From an uncultured Methylococcaceae bacterium (lineage in GTDB: Bacteria; Pseudomonadota; Gammaproteobacteria; Methylococcales; Methylomonadaceae), in contig CAIXAE010000003.1 in NCBI GenBank assembly GCA_903917345.1, forward strand, positions 1 to 64,000: a stretch of 64,000 bases of DNA, written 5' to 3'. Below, in pieces: positions 27,716 to 37,809 of this stretch. The position numbers and the translations under genes are program-made. The notes under the pieces were generated by a model. The model did not search any database. It saw only the letters and a program-made list of their open reading frames with translations, and was not told where the DNA came from. Each line of letters opens with the position of its first letter. Positions within the stretch are counted from its first letter, which is position 1.

Positions 27716-29523
27716 AAGGACAGTTATTAATTAACGAGAGTCTATCTAAATACACCAGTTGGCGAGTGGGTGGCCCAGCGGAGAAACTTTACATTCCTTT
27801 TGATAAGGATGATTTATGTGAATTTATGAAAAAGTTGCCAGCTAGTGAGCCTTTATTTTGGATGGGTTTAGGTAGTAACTTACTAGTAAGAGATGCTGGC
27901 ATTGCTGGAACGGTTATTAATACCAAAGGCCGTTTAAAAGGATTGCGTTTAATAGACAAAGATACAGTCTATGTTGAGGTAGGCGTTCCATGTGCGCATG
28001 TTGCACGATTTTGTGCAGATCAAGGGTTGGTTGGGGCGGAGTTTTTGGCTGGCATTCCGGGTACTATGGGTGGTGCTTTAAAAATGAACGCAGGCGCTTT
28101 TGGCGGCGAGACCTGGAGTATTGTTAAGTCAGTAGAGGTTGTTGACTTATCAGGGAAAGTAATGGATCGACTTGCTACGGAGTTTCAAGTGAGTTATCGG
28201 TCTGTTAAGTGTTTTGAAAATGAATGGTTTTTGAGTGCTCTCTTGACTTTGAATAAAGGTGATTCTGCAGAGAGTCAGCAAAAAATTAAGGCACTGCTAG
28301 AAAAAAGAGCTCAAACACAGCCGACAAATCAGCCAAGTTGTGGATCAGTATTTAAAAATCCGCAGGGTGACTTTGCGGCGAGATTGATAGAGGCTAGTGG
28401 GTTAAAAGGATATGCTATTGGTGGTGCACAAGTTTCTGAAAAGCATGCTAATTTTATAGTTAATACGGGCAGTTCAACAGCCGCAGATATAGAACATTTA
28501 ATTCAATATGTTCAGACAAAAGTGAAGGAGCAGCAGGGTGTGGAATTGCAGACGGAGGTATGTATGGTAGGCGAATTTGCAGAAACTAAGCTGAAAGAAG
28601 AGAGAGTGAAAAAGCCTGAAGTGTTTGGTCGTGTTGCTGTATTAATGGGAGGTTCTGCAGCAGAACGTCCAGTTTCACTAAGAAGTGGGGCGGCTGTATA
28701 TGAAGCCTTGTTACGTAAAGGTGTCGATGCGATAGCTGTTGATGTAACAGCTAGTCCTATAGATGCTTTGACAGGTATGAAAGTTGATCGCGTTTTTAAT
28801 ATCATTCATGGGCGCGGTGGCGAAGATGGAGAGTTACAAGCGTTGTTAGATGTTATGGGATTGCCCTATACAGGTAGTGGGGTATTAGCATCCGCACTAG
28901 CAATGGATAAATTGAGAACAAAACTATGTTGGCAAGGGTATGGCTTAGTTACACCTAAATGGTTTTTGCTAAAAGATGAAAATGATATAGATACTTGTAT
29001 AGAGACATTAGGCTTTCCAGTTATTGTTAAGCCTGCGCAAGAAGGATCAAGTATCGGAATGAGCAAGGCAAATTCTAGAGAGGAGTTAGTAAAGGCTTTG
29101 CAAGTGGCCTTAGAGTTTAATTGTGATGTTTATGCAGAAAGCTGGGTTACAGGGAAAGAATACACGGTTGCTGTAATAAATGATCAGGCATTACCTGTCA
29201 TTAGATTGGAAACGCCGAACGCGTTTTATGATTATGAAGCAAAATATAATGCAACCACTACTCAGTATCATTGCCCCGCGGGTTTAACAGAAGAGCAAGA
29301 GCAATTTGTTAGAAATTTAGCTGTTACAGCGAGTCAAGTAATCGGGGCAAAGGGTTGGGCTAGGGTAGATGTTTTTATAGATGACTTAGGACAGTATCAG
29401 TTAATTGAGATTAACACAGTGCCTGGAATGACTGATCATAGCTTGGTTCCTATGGCAGCAAAGCAGGCTGGGATTGAGTTTGATGAATTGGTTTGGCGTG
29501 TATTGGAAACCAGTCTAGGGTAA
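27712..29523 (+). CDS. murB-ddl: Fused UDP-MurNAc dehydrogenase (MurB) and D-Ala-D-Ala ligase (Ddl)
   Basis: A single 603-residue frame with two enzymes. Residues 1-288 are MurB, which reduces UDP-GlcNAc-enolpyruvate: FAD-binding [11 protein letters not shown] and [27 protein letters not shown], the catalytic-serine motif CGSVFKNP (Ser212), and LQTEV (Glu282) near the end. Residues about 305-603 are Ddl: [50 protein letters not shown] and [17 protein letters not shown] ~17-residue charged linker joins them, with no stop between. The order equals the usual murB, ddl order, so a lost stop explains the fusion. An internal GTG at the linker, preceded by a purine-rich stretch, could also give free Ddl. 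Confidence 0.95.
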   Translation: MKGQLLINESLSKYTSWRVGGPAEKLYIPFDKDDLCEFMKKLPASEPLFWMGLGSNLLVRDAGIAGTVINTKGRLKGLRLIDKDTVYVEVGVPCAHVARFCADQGLVGAEFLAGIPGTMGGALKMNAGAFGGETWSIVKSVEVVDLSGKVMDRLATEFQVSYRSVKCFENEWFLSALLTLNKGDSAESQQKIKALLEKRAQTQPTNQPSCGSVFKNPQGDFAARLIEASGLKGYAIGGAQVSEKHANFIVNTGSSTAADIEHLIQYVQTKVKEQQGVELQTEVCMVGEFAETKLKEERVKKPEVFGRVAVLMGGSAAERPVSLRSGAAVYEALLRKGVDAIAVDVTASPIDALTGMKVDRVFNIIHGRGGEDGELQALLDVMGLPYTGSGVLASALAMDKLRTKLCWQGYGLVTPKWFLLKDENDIDTCIETLGFPVIVKPAQEGSSIGMSKANSREELVKALQVALEFNCDVYAESWVTGKEYTVAVINDQALPVIRLETPNAFYDYEAKYNATTTQYHCPAGLTEEQEQFVRNLAVTASQVIGAKGWARVDVFIDDLGQYQLIEINTVPGMTDHSLVPMAAKQAGIEFDELVWRVLETSLG

Positions 29524-30290
29524 TGAGTAAAGTAGGACAAAAAACCTTATTAATTGGATTAATGATATTTAGTCTATTAGGATTTATTGGGTATGAATTT
29601 GTAGTAAAATGGCACGTTAAATTGCTGCCGATGAAGAGCATTTCTCATCCCATTAAATACGTAAGAGTTGAAGGTGTATTTCAATATTTAAGTAAAAATG
29701 AAGTACAGGCTGTGGTGCAACCATTGGTTATGAGTGGTTTCTTTGAGGTTGATATACAAGAAATACAAGCGACAGTTGCTTCATTACCCTGGGTTGATAG
29801 TGTCAATGTAAAGCGTATTTGGCCAGATGCCATTGATATTAAAGTATTTGAGAAAAAGCCCTTTGCTCGTTGGGGTGAAAATAGTTTGATTACTGAGCGA
29901 GGTACTATATTTACACCGCCTCAAATCGAAGCGTTTGTAAATATGACTTTGGTGCATGGTCCTGATATGCAACAGATTAAATTATTGGAAATTATGAAGG
30001 GCATCAGATTAGCTTTGGCAGATCAATCTATGGAATTGTCAGAGTTTTATATAAATGATCGAGATGCTTGGAAAATAAAACTATCGAATAACTTAGAAAT
30101 ATTGTTAGGTCGAAATGAGCAATTAAAGAAGTTGCAGAAGTTTTTAAGAACGTTAGAAGTTTTAAAGCAAGAACAAATTGAGCAAATGGCATTAGTTGAT
30201 TTGAGATATCCAAATGGCTATGCAGTGTCATGGAAGACTGAATCGCTAGAAATTGATTGGAAATCCATTGCTAACCCTAATAATCAGTAA
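29523..30290 (+). CDS. ftsQ: Cell division protein FtsQ
   Basis: A 255-residue bitopic protein: N-terminal transmembrane helix about 8-26, a POTRA domain about 40-112 (IKYVRVEGVFQYLSKNEVQAVV, LPWVDSVNVKRIWPDAIDIKVFEKKPFARW), then the beta domain. FtsQ binds FtsB and FtsL in the divisome. The start is ATG 29523, overlapping the murB-ddl stop as TAATG; an upstream TTG in the same frame lies inside ddl and is rejected. Confidence 0.95.
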   Translation: MSKVGQKTLLIGLMIFSLLGFIGYEFVVKWHVKLLPMKSISHPIKYVRVEGVFQYLSKNEVQAVVQPLVMSGFFEVDIQEIQATVASLPWVDSVNVKRIWPDAIDIKVFEKKPFARWGENSLITERGTIFTPPQIEAFVNMTLVHGPDMQQIKLLEIMKGIRLALADQSMELSEFYINDRDAWKIKLSNNLEILLGRNEQLKKLQKFLRTLEVLKQEQIEQMALVDLRYPNGYAVSWKTESLEIDWKSIANPNNQ

Positions 30291-30321
30291 GTTTACGAAA
30301 TGTCTATAAAGAGTAAATAAA

Positions 30322-31548
30322 ATGGCAAAAAAAGCAGAACGTAATTTAATAGTCGGATTAGATATTGGTACGTCAAAAGTCGCTGCCATTGTTGGGGAGC
30401 TTACTAATGACGGCAATATAGAAATTATAGGGTTTGGATCAACTCCTTCTAGAGGACTTAAAAAAGGTGTTGTTGTAAATTTAGAGTCAACAGTTCAGTC
30501 AATACAAAAGGCAATTGAAGAAGCTGAATTGATGGCGGGATGCCAGATTAGATCAGTTTTTGCTGGTATTGCAGGTAGTCATATTAGAAGCCTGAATTCT
30601 CATGGCATAGTAGCCATAAAAGATAAAGAAGTGACTCAGTATGATATTGATAGGGTTATAGATTCTGCGCGTGCAGTAGCTATACCAGCTGATCAAAAGA
30701 TTCTACATATTTTGCCGCAAGAGTTTGTAATCGATTTACAGGATGGGATTAAAGAGCCAATCGGGATGTCTGGTATCCGGCTTGAAGCAAAAGTGCATAT
30801 GGTGACTGGTAGCGTAAGTGCTTCACAAAATATAATCAAATGTATTCGTCGTTGTGGACTAGAAGTAGAAGACATTGTTTTAGAGCAATTAGCTTCGTGT
30901 AACTCTGTATTAACAGAAGATGAGAAAGATTTAGGTGTGTGTTTAATTGATATTGGGGGCGGAACAACTGATATCGCTATTTTTGTGGATGGCGCTATTA
31001 AACATACAGCTGTAATTCCAATAGCGGGTGATCAGGTGACTAATGATATCGCTGTCGCTTTAAGAACGCCTACAGTAAATGCCGAAGAAATCAAACGTAA
31101 GTATGCTTGTGCATTAACTCAATTAGCTAATACAGATGGCGTGATTGAGGTGCCGAGTATTGGTGATAGAGCACCTCGTAAGATTTCTATGCAAAATTTA
31201 GCAGAAATTATAGAGCCTCGATATGAAGAACTCATGTTGTTGGTGCAGTCTGAGTTAAGACGAAGTGGTAATGAGGAGCTAATTGCGGCAGGTGTTGTGT
31301 TAACTGGTGGTAGTTCAAAAGTAATGGGTTTAATTGAACTGGCAGAAGAAATTTTTCATATGCCGGTCAGAATGGGTGGGCCTCAGAATGTAACGGGCTT
31401 AACTGAGGTAGTTAGAAATCCAATTCATTCAACAGGAGTTGGCTTGTTAATGTATGGTAAAGATCATCATGTTTTGGGTAGAGGGTTTGACCCTGATGGT
31501 CTAAGTGTGTTTTCAAGATTTAAAAGCTGGTTTCAAGGTAATTTTTAA
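30322..31548 (+). CDS. ftsA: Cell division protein FtsA
   Basis: A 408-residue actin-like ATPase that anchors FtsZ to the membrane. ATP-site motifs are LIVGLDIGTSKVAAIVGE (about 9-26), CLIDIGGGTTDIAIF and VLTGGSSKV. The SHI...-type 1C domain lies at about 85-165. The C-terminal FSRFKSWFQGNF is the amphipathic membrane-targeting helix. Length is normal. Confidence 0.98.
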   Translation: MAKKAERNLIVGLDIGTSKVAAIVGELTNDGNIEIIGFGSTPSRGLKKGVVVNLESTVQSIQKAIEEAELMAGCQIRSVFAGIAGSHIRSLNSHGIVAIKDKEVTQYDIDRVIDSARAVAIPADQKILHILPQEFVIDLQDGIKEPIGMSGIRLEAKVHMVTGSVSASQNIIKCIRRCGLEVEDIVLEQLASCNSVLTEDEKDLGVCLIDIGGGTTDIAIFVDGAIKHTAVIPIAGDQVTNDIAVALRTPTVNAEEIKRKYACALTQLANTDGVIEVPSIGDRAPRKISMQNLAEIIEPRYEELMLLVQSELRRSGNEELIAAGVVLTGGSSKVMGLIELAEEIFHMPVRMGGPQNVTGLTEVVRNPIHSTGVGLLMYGKDHHVLGRGFDPDGLSVFSRFKSWFQGNF

Positions 31549-31581
31549 TCAATGTTCTTTTTGTAACAAAGGGGTAGTGTC

Positions 31582-32733
31582 GTGAAATATGAATTAGTGG
31601 ATACACATGCGCAGTCTGCAGTCATCAAAGTTATTGGTGTCGGTGGTGGTGGTGGAAATGCGGTAAACCACATGGTGGGTTGCCACATTGAAGGTGTTGA
31701 GTTTATATGTGCAAATACCGATGCACAGGCCTTAAGAAAAGTAACTGTAGATACCGTTATTCAATTAGGTGTTGAGTTAACAAAAGGTTTGGGAGCTGGA
31801 ACTAATCCAGAAATTGGTAAATTTGCAGCAGAAGAAAACAGAGAGCGCGTTAAAGAAGTATTGCAAGGTGCTGATATGGTTTTCTTGACTGCTGGTATGG
31901 GTGGTGGAACAGGTACAGGTGCCATTCCTGTTATTGCTCAGCTTGCAAGAGAAATGGGTATTTTGACAGTGGCTGTCGTTACAAAACCTTTCTTGTTTGA
32001 AGGTAAACAAAAACAATTGGTTGCTGAACAAGGGATTATCGAGTTAGAAAAATACGTTGATTCATTAATCACTATTCCTAACCAAAAATTATTACCTGTA
32101 TTAGGTAATAACGTCTCTTTAATGAATGCATTTAAAGCAGCTAATGATGTGTTATTAGATGCAGTACAAGGGATTACTGAGTTAATTATTCACCCTGGTA
32201 TGATCAACGTTGACTTTGCTGACGTTAGAACTGTTATGTCAGGCATGGGTGCGGCGATTATGGGGATGGGTTCGGCTTCTGGTGAGCATCGAGCAAGAGA
32301 AGCGGCCGAAAAAGCAATTGCTTGTCCATTACTTGAAGATATTAACTTGCAAGGTGCAAGAGGCATCTTGGTTAATGTTTCAGCCGCAGATATGGGTGTA
32401 GCTGAGTTCAATGAAATTGGTAACATCGTACATGAATTTGCTTCTGAAGATGCTGTTATCAAAATTGGTATGGCTGTTGATCCAAGTTTGGGCGATGAAA
32501 TTAAAGTAACTGTTGTTGCAACAGGTATGGGCATTCCTCCTGTAGCCGTTGTTAAAGCACCTGTGAGCATTGTTCGTAAACCAATTTCTGGCCCAATTAG
32601 TTACGAAGAAACTAATGCTAAACAAGGTGTTAAATTAGAGTCTAGAGAGTCTCGTTTTGGTGCTCAAGCAAAAAAAGAAGTGGATCTAGATTATTTAGAT
32701 ATTCCTGCTTTTTTAAGACGTCAGGCAGATTAA
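31582..32733 (+). CDS. ftsZ: Cell division protein FtsZ
   Basis: The 383-residue tubulin-like GTPase that forms the Z ring. GTP-binding loops: [13 protein letters not shown] (about 19-31) and the signature [10 protein letters not shown] (105-114). The C-terminal peptide [14 protein letters not shown] is the binding site for FtsA and ZipA. The start is GTG at 31582, with GGGG about seven bases upstream. It is the last dcw gene; lpxC does not follow, unlike in E. coli. Confidence 0.98.
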   Translation: MKYELVDTHAQSAVIKVIGVGGGGGNAVNHMVGCHIEGVEFICANTDAQALRKVTVDTVIQLGVELTKGLGAGTNPEIGKFAAEENRERVKEVLQGADMVFLTAGMGGGTGTGAIPVIAQLAREMGILTVAVVTKPFLFEGKQKQLVAEQGIIELEKYVDSLITIPNQKLLPVLGNNVSLMNAFKAANDVLLDAVQGITELIIHPGMINVDFADVRTVMSGMGAAIMGMGSASGEHRAREAAEKAIACPLLEDINLQGARGILVNVSAADMGVAEFNEIGNIVHEFASEDAVIKIGMAVDPSLGDEIKVTVVATGMGIPPVAVVKAPVSIVRKPISGPISYEETNAKQGVKLESRESRFGAQAKKEVDLDYLDIPAFLRRQAD

Positions 32734-32762
32734 GTTTAATTCGACACTACACTTAATTAGAT

Positions 32763-32799
32763 AGATTCAGGGCCGGCATAATTGCCTGTCCTGAAATCT
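32763..32799 (+). terminator. Imperfect hairpin downstream of ftsZ
   Basis: AGATTCAGG at 32763 pairs with CCTGAAATCT ending at 32799, with further pairing inside (GGCA/TGCC), giving about 15 pairs with small bulges. The following sequence TTTGATTTAGG is only partly T-rich, so termination is likely but may be inefficient. Confidence 0.5.
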
Positions 32800-32909
32800 G
32801 TTTGATTTAGGTTAAATCAAAGTATCCTCGGCACTATAAGCATTAGCTTTGTGTATAAGTTTTCTGCACCTATAATTTTAGGTGGTTGGACAATTGACTT
32901 CAAAATTTA

Positions 32910-33293
32910 TTATTCTTTATTAATCATGTGAGTTGCTAAATCTTGCAAAGCAGTTTGCAGATTTGTTTTTAAGCGCGGTTCCATAGGAACTTCTTCTATG
33001 GCTTTATTCATACAAAGCATCCACTGATCACGTTCTGATTCACCAATTGCAAAAGGTAAATGCCTTGCACGTAACATGGGGTGACCGTATTCCTCTATAT
33101 ATAAATTTGGTCCACCTAGCCAACCTGTCATGTATTTAAATAACCTAGATTCAGCTGATGTTAAATCCGCTTGATGCATATCCCTAATGCCTTTGGCTTC
33201 TGGTAGTGTGTCCATAAAATAGTAAAATTTTTCTACCAAAGTACGTATGGCTGCTTCTCCACCGATAACTTCATAAGGCGTAATGTTTGTCAT
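32910..33293 (-). CDS. Group II truncated hemoglobin
   Basis: A 127-residue heme protein of the TrHbO/GlbO type, a group linked to oxygen, NO or peroxide chemistry. Key residues: B10 tyrosine in FYYFMD (about 23-28), proximal histidine in RARHLPF (His78), and the group II tryptophan G8 (Trp91 in DQWMLCM). The GGEAAIRTLVEKFYYFM N-terminus and GGPNLYIEEYGHPMLR are typical. It follows trmB by 27 bases and may be the last gene of the aroG-thiSG-trmB transcript. Confidence 0.93.
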   Translation of the reverse strand: MTNITPYEVIGGEAAIRTLVEKFYYFMDTLPEAKGIRDMHQADLTSAESRLFKYMTGWLGGPNLYIEEYGHPMLRARHLPFAIGESERDQWMLCMNKAIEEVPMEPRLKTNLQTALQDLATHMINKE

Positions 33294-33320
33294 TCTCTAT
33301 TCTTACTAATAGCTATAGCT

Positions 33321-34010
33321 CTATGCTTTTCTAAAGATAATATCCCAAACGCCATGGCCTAAGCGGATGCCGCGTTGCTCAAATTTAGTGAGTGGGCGGT
33401 AGTCTGGGCAGGGGCAATAATCTTGAGTGGGGCTAGTATTTGCTAAACCTTTATGGGCAGATAAAATATCTAAGATCCATTCGGCATAGTTTTCCCAATC
33501 GGTTGCAGCATGAAAATAACCGCCCACTTTTAGTTTTTTGTCTAAAAGTTCAACAAAACTGGGTCTAACGATACGTCTTTTATGATGTTTCTTTTTATGC
33601 CAAGGGTCCGGAAAAAACAAATGTAAGCCGGCTAAACTATGGTCGGGGCATTTGTTTTCTAAAACTTCAATGGCATCGTGACAATAGATTCTGACATTAG
33701 AAATACCTTGCTCATGCAATAACATCAAGAGATGTCCTACGCCGGGAGTATGCACTTCTATGCCAATATAATCTTTGTCGGGATTAGCGGCCGCCATTTT
33801 GGCTAAGCTATCGCCGTTACCAAAGCCTATTTCCATAAATAAAGGCGCTTCACGGCCAAAGACTTCGGTAAAGTTATAATCCGTTTTAGGATCTAAGCAA
33901 TAAGTTGCCCAGTGATTATCAATAGCATATTGCTGGCCGGGAGTTAACCGGCCTTGTCTACGAATAAAACTGCGGATTTTTTGTGGTAGAGATTGTGCTT
34001 CTTCAGTCAT
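33321..34010 (-). CDS. trmB: tRNA (guanine(46)-N7)-methyltransferase
   Basis: A 229-residue SAM enzyme that makes m7G46 in the tRNA variable loop. Motifs: the SAM loop FMEIGFGNGDSLA (about 56-68), GIEVHTPGVGHLL, LHLFFPDPWHKKKHHKRR with the conserved PDPW, and FHAATDWENYAEWI. It begins 5 bases after thiSG ends, so the two are probably co-transcribed. Confidence 0.97.
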   Translation of the reverse strand: MTEEAQSLPQKIRSFIRRQGRLTPGQQYAIDNHWATYCLDPKTDYNFTEVFGREAPLFMEIGFGNGDSLAKMAAANPDKDYIGIEVHTPGVGHLLMLLHEQGISNVRIYCHDAIEVLENKCPDHSLAGLHLFFPDPWHKKKHHKRRIVRPSFVELLDKKLKVGGYFHAATDWENYAEWILDILSAHKGLANTSPTQDYCPCPDYRPLTKFEQRGIRLGHGVWDIIFRKA

Positions 34011-34015
34011 TGATT

Positions 34016-34993
34016 TTAAAAGAACAATCCGTCAATCGGTGAAGATGCAGAGGCAAAACGTTTTCTGGGCATGCGGCCAGCTAAGAAAGCTTCACGACCA
34101 GCTTCAATACCTTTACGCATAGCAGAGGCCATTAATAGTGGGTTTTTAGCTTCTGCAATCGCAGTATTCATTAATACGCCTGCACAACCCAATTCCATAG
34201 CAATCGCCGCATCTGATGCGGTACCTACACCAGCATCTACTAAGATAGGCACATTGGCGTTTTCAATAATCGTTAAGATGTTATACGGATTACGAATACC
34301 TAAGCCAGAACCAATCGGTGCAGCTAATGGCATAACAGCGACACAACCAATATCTTCTAATTTTTTAGCGGCAATAGGATCGTCGTTGGTATAAACCATC
34401 ACGTCAAAACCATCTTTTACTAATAATTTAGCGGCGGCATAGGTTTCTTCTACATCTGGAAACAACGTTTTTTGATCCGCTAACACTTCTAATTTAACTA
34501 GATTATGACCGCCCAATAACTCTCTTCCTAAGCGACACGTTCTAATGGCATCTTCTGCTGTATAACAGCCAGCTGTGTTAGGTAATATAGTGTATTTATC
34601 TGGTGAGATAACATCTAATAAATTGGGTTCACCTGGGTTTTGACCAATGTTAGTTCGACGAATAGCGACGGTAACAATTTGGGCGCCACTCGCAGCTATC
34701 GCTAAGCGAGTTTCTTCTAAATCTTTGTATTTACCTGTGCCCACTAGCAATCTTGAGTGATAGGTTTTGCCGGCCAGTACAAAAGAATCATCTTGACCGC
34801 CACCAATGGCGTGAACAACTTCTAAACAATCACCTGCTTGCAATTGTTGGGTTGCGTAGTTCTGAAAAGGTAGGATTTCTTTATTTAACTCAATGGCAAT
34901 TTTTTTGCCCGTTAAGCCCATGGCGTCAACAACCGCAGCAACAGAGCTGTTATCTGGGTAGTTTTTTTCTTCACCATTAACATAAACATTCAT
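34016..34993 (-). CDS. thiSG: Fused sulfur carrier ThiS and thiazole synthase ThiG
   Basis: A 325-residue fusion. Residues 1-66 are ThiS ([10 protein letters not shown]..., ending HAIGGG with the di-glycine at 64-66). Residues about 69-325 are ThiG, which makes thiazole phosphate carboxylate from deoxyxylulose 5-phosphate, dehydroglycine and ThiS thiocarboxylate: [40 protein letters not shown] (Schiff-base lysine) and [22 protein letters not shown]. ThiS normally needs a free C-terminal glycine, so the fusion must be cleaved or act differently. Fusions of this kind are known. It overlaps aroG by one base (TAATG). Confidence 0.95.
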   Translation of the reverse strand: MNVYVNGEEKNYPDNSSVAAVVDAMGLTGKKIAIELNKEILPFQNYATQQLQAGDCLEVVHAIGGGQDDSFVLAGKTYHSRLLVGTGKYKDLEETRLAIAASGAQIVTVAIRRTNIGQNPGEPNLLDVISPDKYTILPNTAGCYTAEDAIRTCRLGRELLGGHNLVKLEVLADQKTLFPDVEETYAAAKLLVKDGFDVMVYTNDDPIAAKKLEDIGCVAVMPLAAPIGSGLGIRNPYNILTIIENANVPILVDAGVGTASDAAIAMELGCAGVLMNTAIAEAKNPLLMASAMRKGIEAGREAFLAGRMPRKRFASASSPIDGLFF

Positions 34994-36078
34994 TAATTTG
35001 CGCCCTCTTTAGTGCTGTTTTGTCTGCGAGTTTTAACTGCGGCGGCTAATTTGCGTAACAAAGGATCAGTGTCTTCCCAAGAGATACAGCCATCAGTAAT
35101 ACTTTGTCCATAAACCAAAGGTTGGCCTTCAATGACTTCTTGGCTACCGCTTTTTAAATGACTTTCTATCATAACGCCCATAATTCTGTGGTCGCCATTA
35201 GCAATCTGGCCACACACATCTTGCCCAACGATGAGTTGGCGTTGGCATTGTTTTAAGCTGTTTGCATGGCTAAAATCAATCATGATATTCGCTTTTAAAT
35301 TTGCAGCCACTAAGCCTTCTGCCACTTGCTCAACACTCACTTCATCATAATTAGGGCGGCCATTACCACCTCTTAAAATGATATGTACATCTTCATTGCC
35401 AGTAGTTGAGAATATGGCAGAGTGACCAGCTTTAGTCAGCGATAAAAAGTGATGTGGGCTCATGGCCGCTCTAATGGCATCAATAGCAATTTTGATAGTG
35501 CCATCGGTAGAGTTTTTAAAACCAATTGGGCAAGAAACTCCAGAGGCTAATTCTCTATGGCCTTGGCTTTCTGTAGTGCGCGCACCAATAGCGCCCCAAG
35601 CGATAAGGTCAGAAATATATTGGGGTGAAATTAGGTCTAAATATTCTGTGGCAGCGGGTACGCCCAGGTTTGTAATATCAAGTAACACTTGTCTAGCGAG
35701 GCGTAGGCCTTTGTTGATATTAAAACTAGAATCTAAATCAGGATCATTAATTAAGCCTTTCCAGCCTACAGTGGTGCGAGGTTTTTCAAAGTAAACTCGC
35801 ATGACGATAACTAAATCTGCTTCTAGTTCGTCTTTAATGGCTTTTAAGCGTTGAGCATATTCAAGAGCGGCTTTAGTATCGTGAATTGAACAAGGGCCAA
35901 TGACGACTAATAATCTGTCATCATTACCGCTGAGTAGGTCATGAATTTCTGATCTTGCCTTTAGCGTTGTTTCTGCGGCTGAGTTGCTGATGGGCATTTC
36001 ATCATGAACTTGGACTGGTGGAATCACTTCTTTCATTCCACAAATTCTCAAGTCATCAGTGTTATATTTCGTTTGCAT
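34993..36078 (-). CDS. aroG: 3-deoxy-7-phosphoheptulonate (DAHP) synthase, class I
   Basis: A 361-residue first enzyme of the shikimate pathway, condensing phosphoenolpyruvate and erythrose 4-phosphate. Motifs: [12 protein letters not shown] (metal and PEP site, about 57-68), [50 protein letters not shown] and [10 protein letters not shown]. The symbol could equally be aroF or aroH, since the feedback inhibitor cannot be read from the sequence with confidence. Confidence 0.93.
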   Translation of the reverse strand: MQTKYNTDDLRICGMKEVIPPVQVHDEMPISNSAAETTLKARSEIHDLLSGNDDRLLVVIGPCSIHDTKAALEYAQRLKAIKDELEADLVIVMRVYFEKPRTTVGWKGLINDPDLDSSFNINKGLRLARQVLLDITNLGVPAATEYLDLISPQYISDLIAWGAIGARTTESQGHRELASGVSCPIGFKNSTDGTIKIAIDAIRAAMSPHHFLSLTKAGHSAIFSTTGNEDVHIILRGGNGRPNYDEVSVEQVAEGLVAANLKANIMIDFSHANSLKQCQRQLIVGQDVCGQIANGDHRIMGVMIESHLKSGSQEVIEGQPLVYGQSITDGCISWEDTDPLLRKLAAAVKTRRQNSTKEGAN

Positions 36079-36172
36079 GCGGCTACCAAGTTGTTACTTT
36101 TACAAGGTGATCATAAATCGGGGTATTTTAACCGTTTTAAGGGGCTTCTTGTGGGTTTTTGAAGGTTTTGTG

Positions 36173-36664
36173 TTAGTTTGTCTTGCTGAGTTTTAAAAAA
36201 CTATAGCTAAAATTAACCGATGGGTCGTCAGAAATGTCTTCTCTTGATGCTTCTGTCCATGCCTTAAAATCAATCTCGGGAAAGAAGGTATCTCCATTAA
36301 AATCTTGGTTAATTAAGGTTAAATACAGATTATCTGCGTGTGGCAAAGTAGCTTTATAAAGTTCTGCTCCGCCAATAATAAAGATTTCTTCGGCGTCTTT
36401 ACTACTCGCTTCTATGGCGGCTTTAATATCATTAAAAACTAAGCAACCTGCTTGTTGATAGTCTAAATTTCGGCTGATAATAATGTTGCTGCGGCCGGGT
36501 AAGGGTCTGCCGATGGATTCATAGGTTTTTCTACCCATTACAATCGGAGATCCCATGGTGATCGCTTTAAACTTTTTTAAATCGGCTGATAAATGCCAAG
36601 GCATTTTGTTATCAAGGCCTATGGCTCTATTCGCAGCCATGGCAACAATCAGTGATATTTTCAT
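36173..36664 (-). CDS. folA: Dihydrofolate reductase
   Basis: A 163-residue chromosomal type DHFR that makes tetrahydrofolate with NADPH. Motifs: ISLIVAMAANRAIGLDNKMPWHLSADLKKFK with the catalytic acidic residue Asp28, then MGRKTYESIGRPLPGR (NADPH phosphate site) and EIFIIGGAELYKATL. It reads leftward, and its 5' end faces ansA across a 57-base divergent gap. Confidence 0.97.
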   Translation of the reverse strand: MKISLIVAMAANRAIGLDNKMPWHLSADLKKFKAITMGSPIVMGRKTYESIGRPLPGRSNIIISRNLDYQQAGCLVFNDIKAAIEASSKDAEEIFIIGGAELYKATLPHADNLYLTLINQDFNGDTFFPEIDFKAWTEASREDISDDPSVNFSYSFLKLSKTN

Positions 36665-36721
36665 TTTTTAGAACAGAGTGTTTTAATAGTTAGCAAGAAT
36701 TAATAATTTGAATATCATACT

Positions 36722-37750
36722 ATGACTATGAAAAATATTTTGCTGATATTTACTGGCGGCACTATTGGCTCTGCGGTGTCTGATGGTGTTATTGATATCA
36801 CAAAAACCCAAGGTTTTAAGTTATTAGAACTGTTTCATAATGAAGATCCGCAAGCTGAAGACATTAAATTCACCTCCTTACAGCCCTTACAAATTCTAAG
36901 TGAAAATATGGCTCCTTCTGCATGGCAGATATTATTTAATGCTATCGAGTCACAAAATTTAGCCAGTTATGATGGCATTATCGTTACCCATGGTACCGAT
37001 ACCTTAGCGTATACGGCAGCCGCTTTAAGCTATTATTTTAATGCGCTTAAAGTGCCGATTTTATTAGTGTCGAGTGATTATTCTTTAGATGATGCTAGAG
37101 CCAATGGTTTATCTAATTTTAGATGTGCGGTAGATTTTATTCGGCAAAGGATTCAGGCGGGTGTGTTTGTGCCTTATGCTAATCAAAACCAAACGATGCA
37201 AGTGCATCATGGTGCGCGTTTAACGTGTTCTTTACAGTTAACCGGTGATTTTTATAGTGTGCAAAATAAGCCCTTTATGCACTATAAAAATCAAATATTT
37301 ACGCAGTTAGATGCAAGTTTATCGGTAGAGCCGGGTATTAGTTTGTTGGCTAAATTTTCTGAAAACGTCATCATGCTTAAGCCTTATCCAGGTTTAAATT
37401 ATGCAGCTATTAAATTGGCGAAAGGCGATGTGGTATTACATGATTTGTATCATTCAGGCACTGCTTGTGCATCTTACGAATGGGGTGAGCAATATTCGTT
37501 AGTGGCTTTTATAGAACGCTGTGCAGAGCAGGGTGTAAAAGTCTATTTAGCACCGGCAATAAAATCAACATCGGCCTATCAAAGTACCCGTTTGCTTTTA
37601 GATAAAGGCGCAGAAATGCTTTGGAATATGTCGATAGAATCAGCCTATGTAAAATTATTATTAGCTTATGGTAATTTTAAAGAGCCACAAGAAATACAAG
37701 CATTCTTAGAAACAAGTATTTCGAGTGAGCTGGTTCAGTCTGATAATTGA
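36722..37750 (+). CDS. ansA: Type I L-asparaginase (cytoplasmic)
   Basis: A 342-residue amidohydrolase giving aspartate and ammonia. The catalytic threonine motif LLIFTGGTIGS is at about residues 7-17 and the second site IIVTHGTDTLAYTAAALSYY near 83-102. There is no signal peptide, which points to the cytoplasmic type I enzyme. ATG 36722 or 36728 (MKNILL) could be the start. The tail beyond KSTSAYQST is variable. Confidence 0.88.
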   Translation: MTMKNILLIFTGGTIGSAVSDGVIDITKTQGFKLLELFHNEDPQAEDIKFTSLQPLQILSENMAPSAWQILFNAIESQNLASYDGIIVTHGTDTLAYTAAALSYYFNALKVPILLVSSDYSLDDARANGLSNFRCAVDFIRQRIQAGVFVPYANQNQTMQVHHGARLTCSLQLTGDFYSVQNKPFMHYKNQIFTQLDASLSVEPGISLLAKFSENVIMLKPYPGLNYAAIKLAKGDVVLHDLYHSGTACASYEWGEQYSLVAFIERCAEQGVKVYLAPAIKSTSAYQSTRLLLDKGAEMLWNMSIESAYVKLLLAYGNFKEPQEIQAFLETSISSELVQSDN

Positions 37751-37809
37751 TAGTGTTATGTTATTCTAGTTATCTGTTTTAAATCGATTTTATAAATAAA
37801 GGCAAAATT

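Noticed and set aside
29493-29522. TTG start for ftsQ inside murB-ddl
   Set aside because: The extra ten residues are translated from the ddl coding region; ATG 29523 in a TAATG overlap is the natural start.
34994-36172. Thiamine (TPP) riboswitch for thiSG
   Set aside because: thiSG overlaps the end of aroG, and no THI-box-like sequence was seen in aroG's leader.
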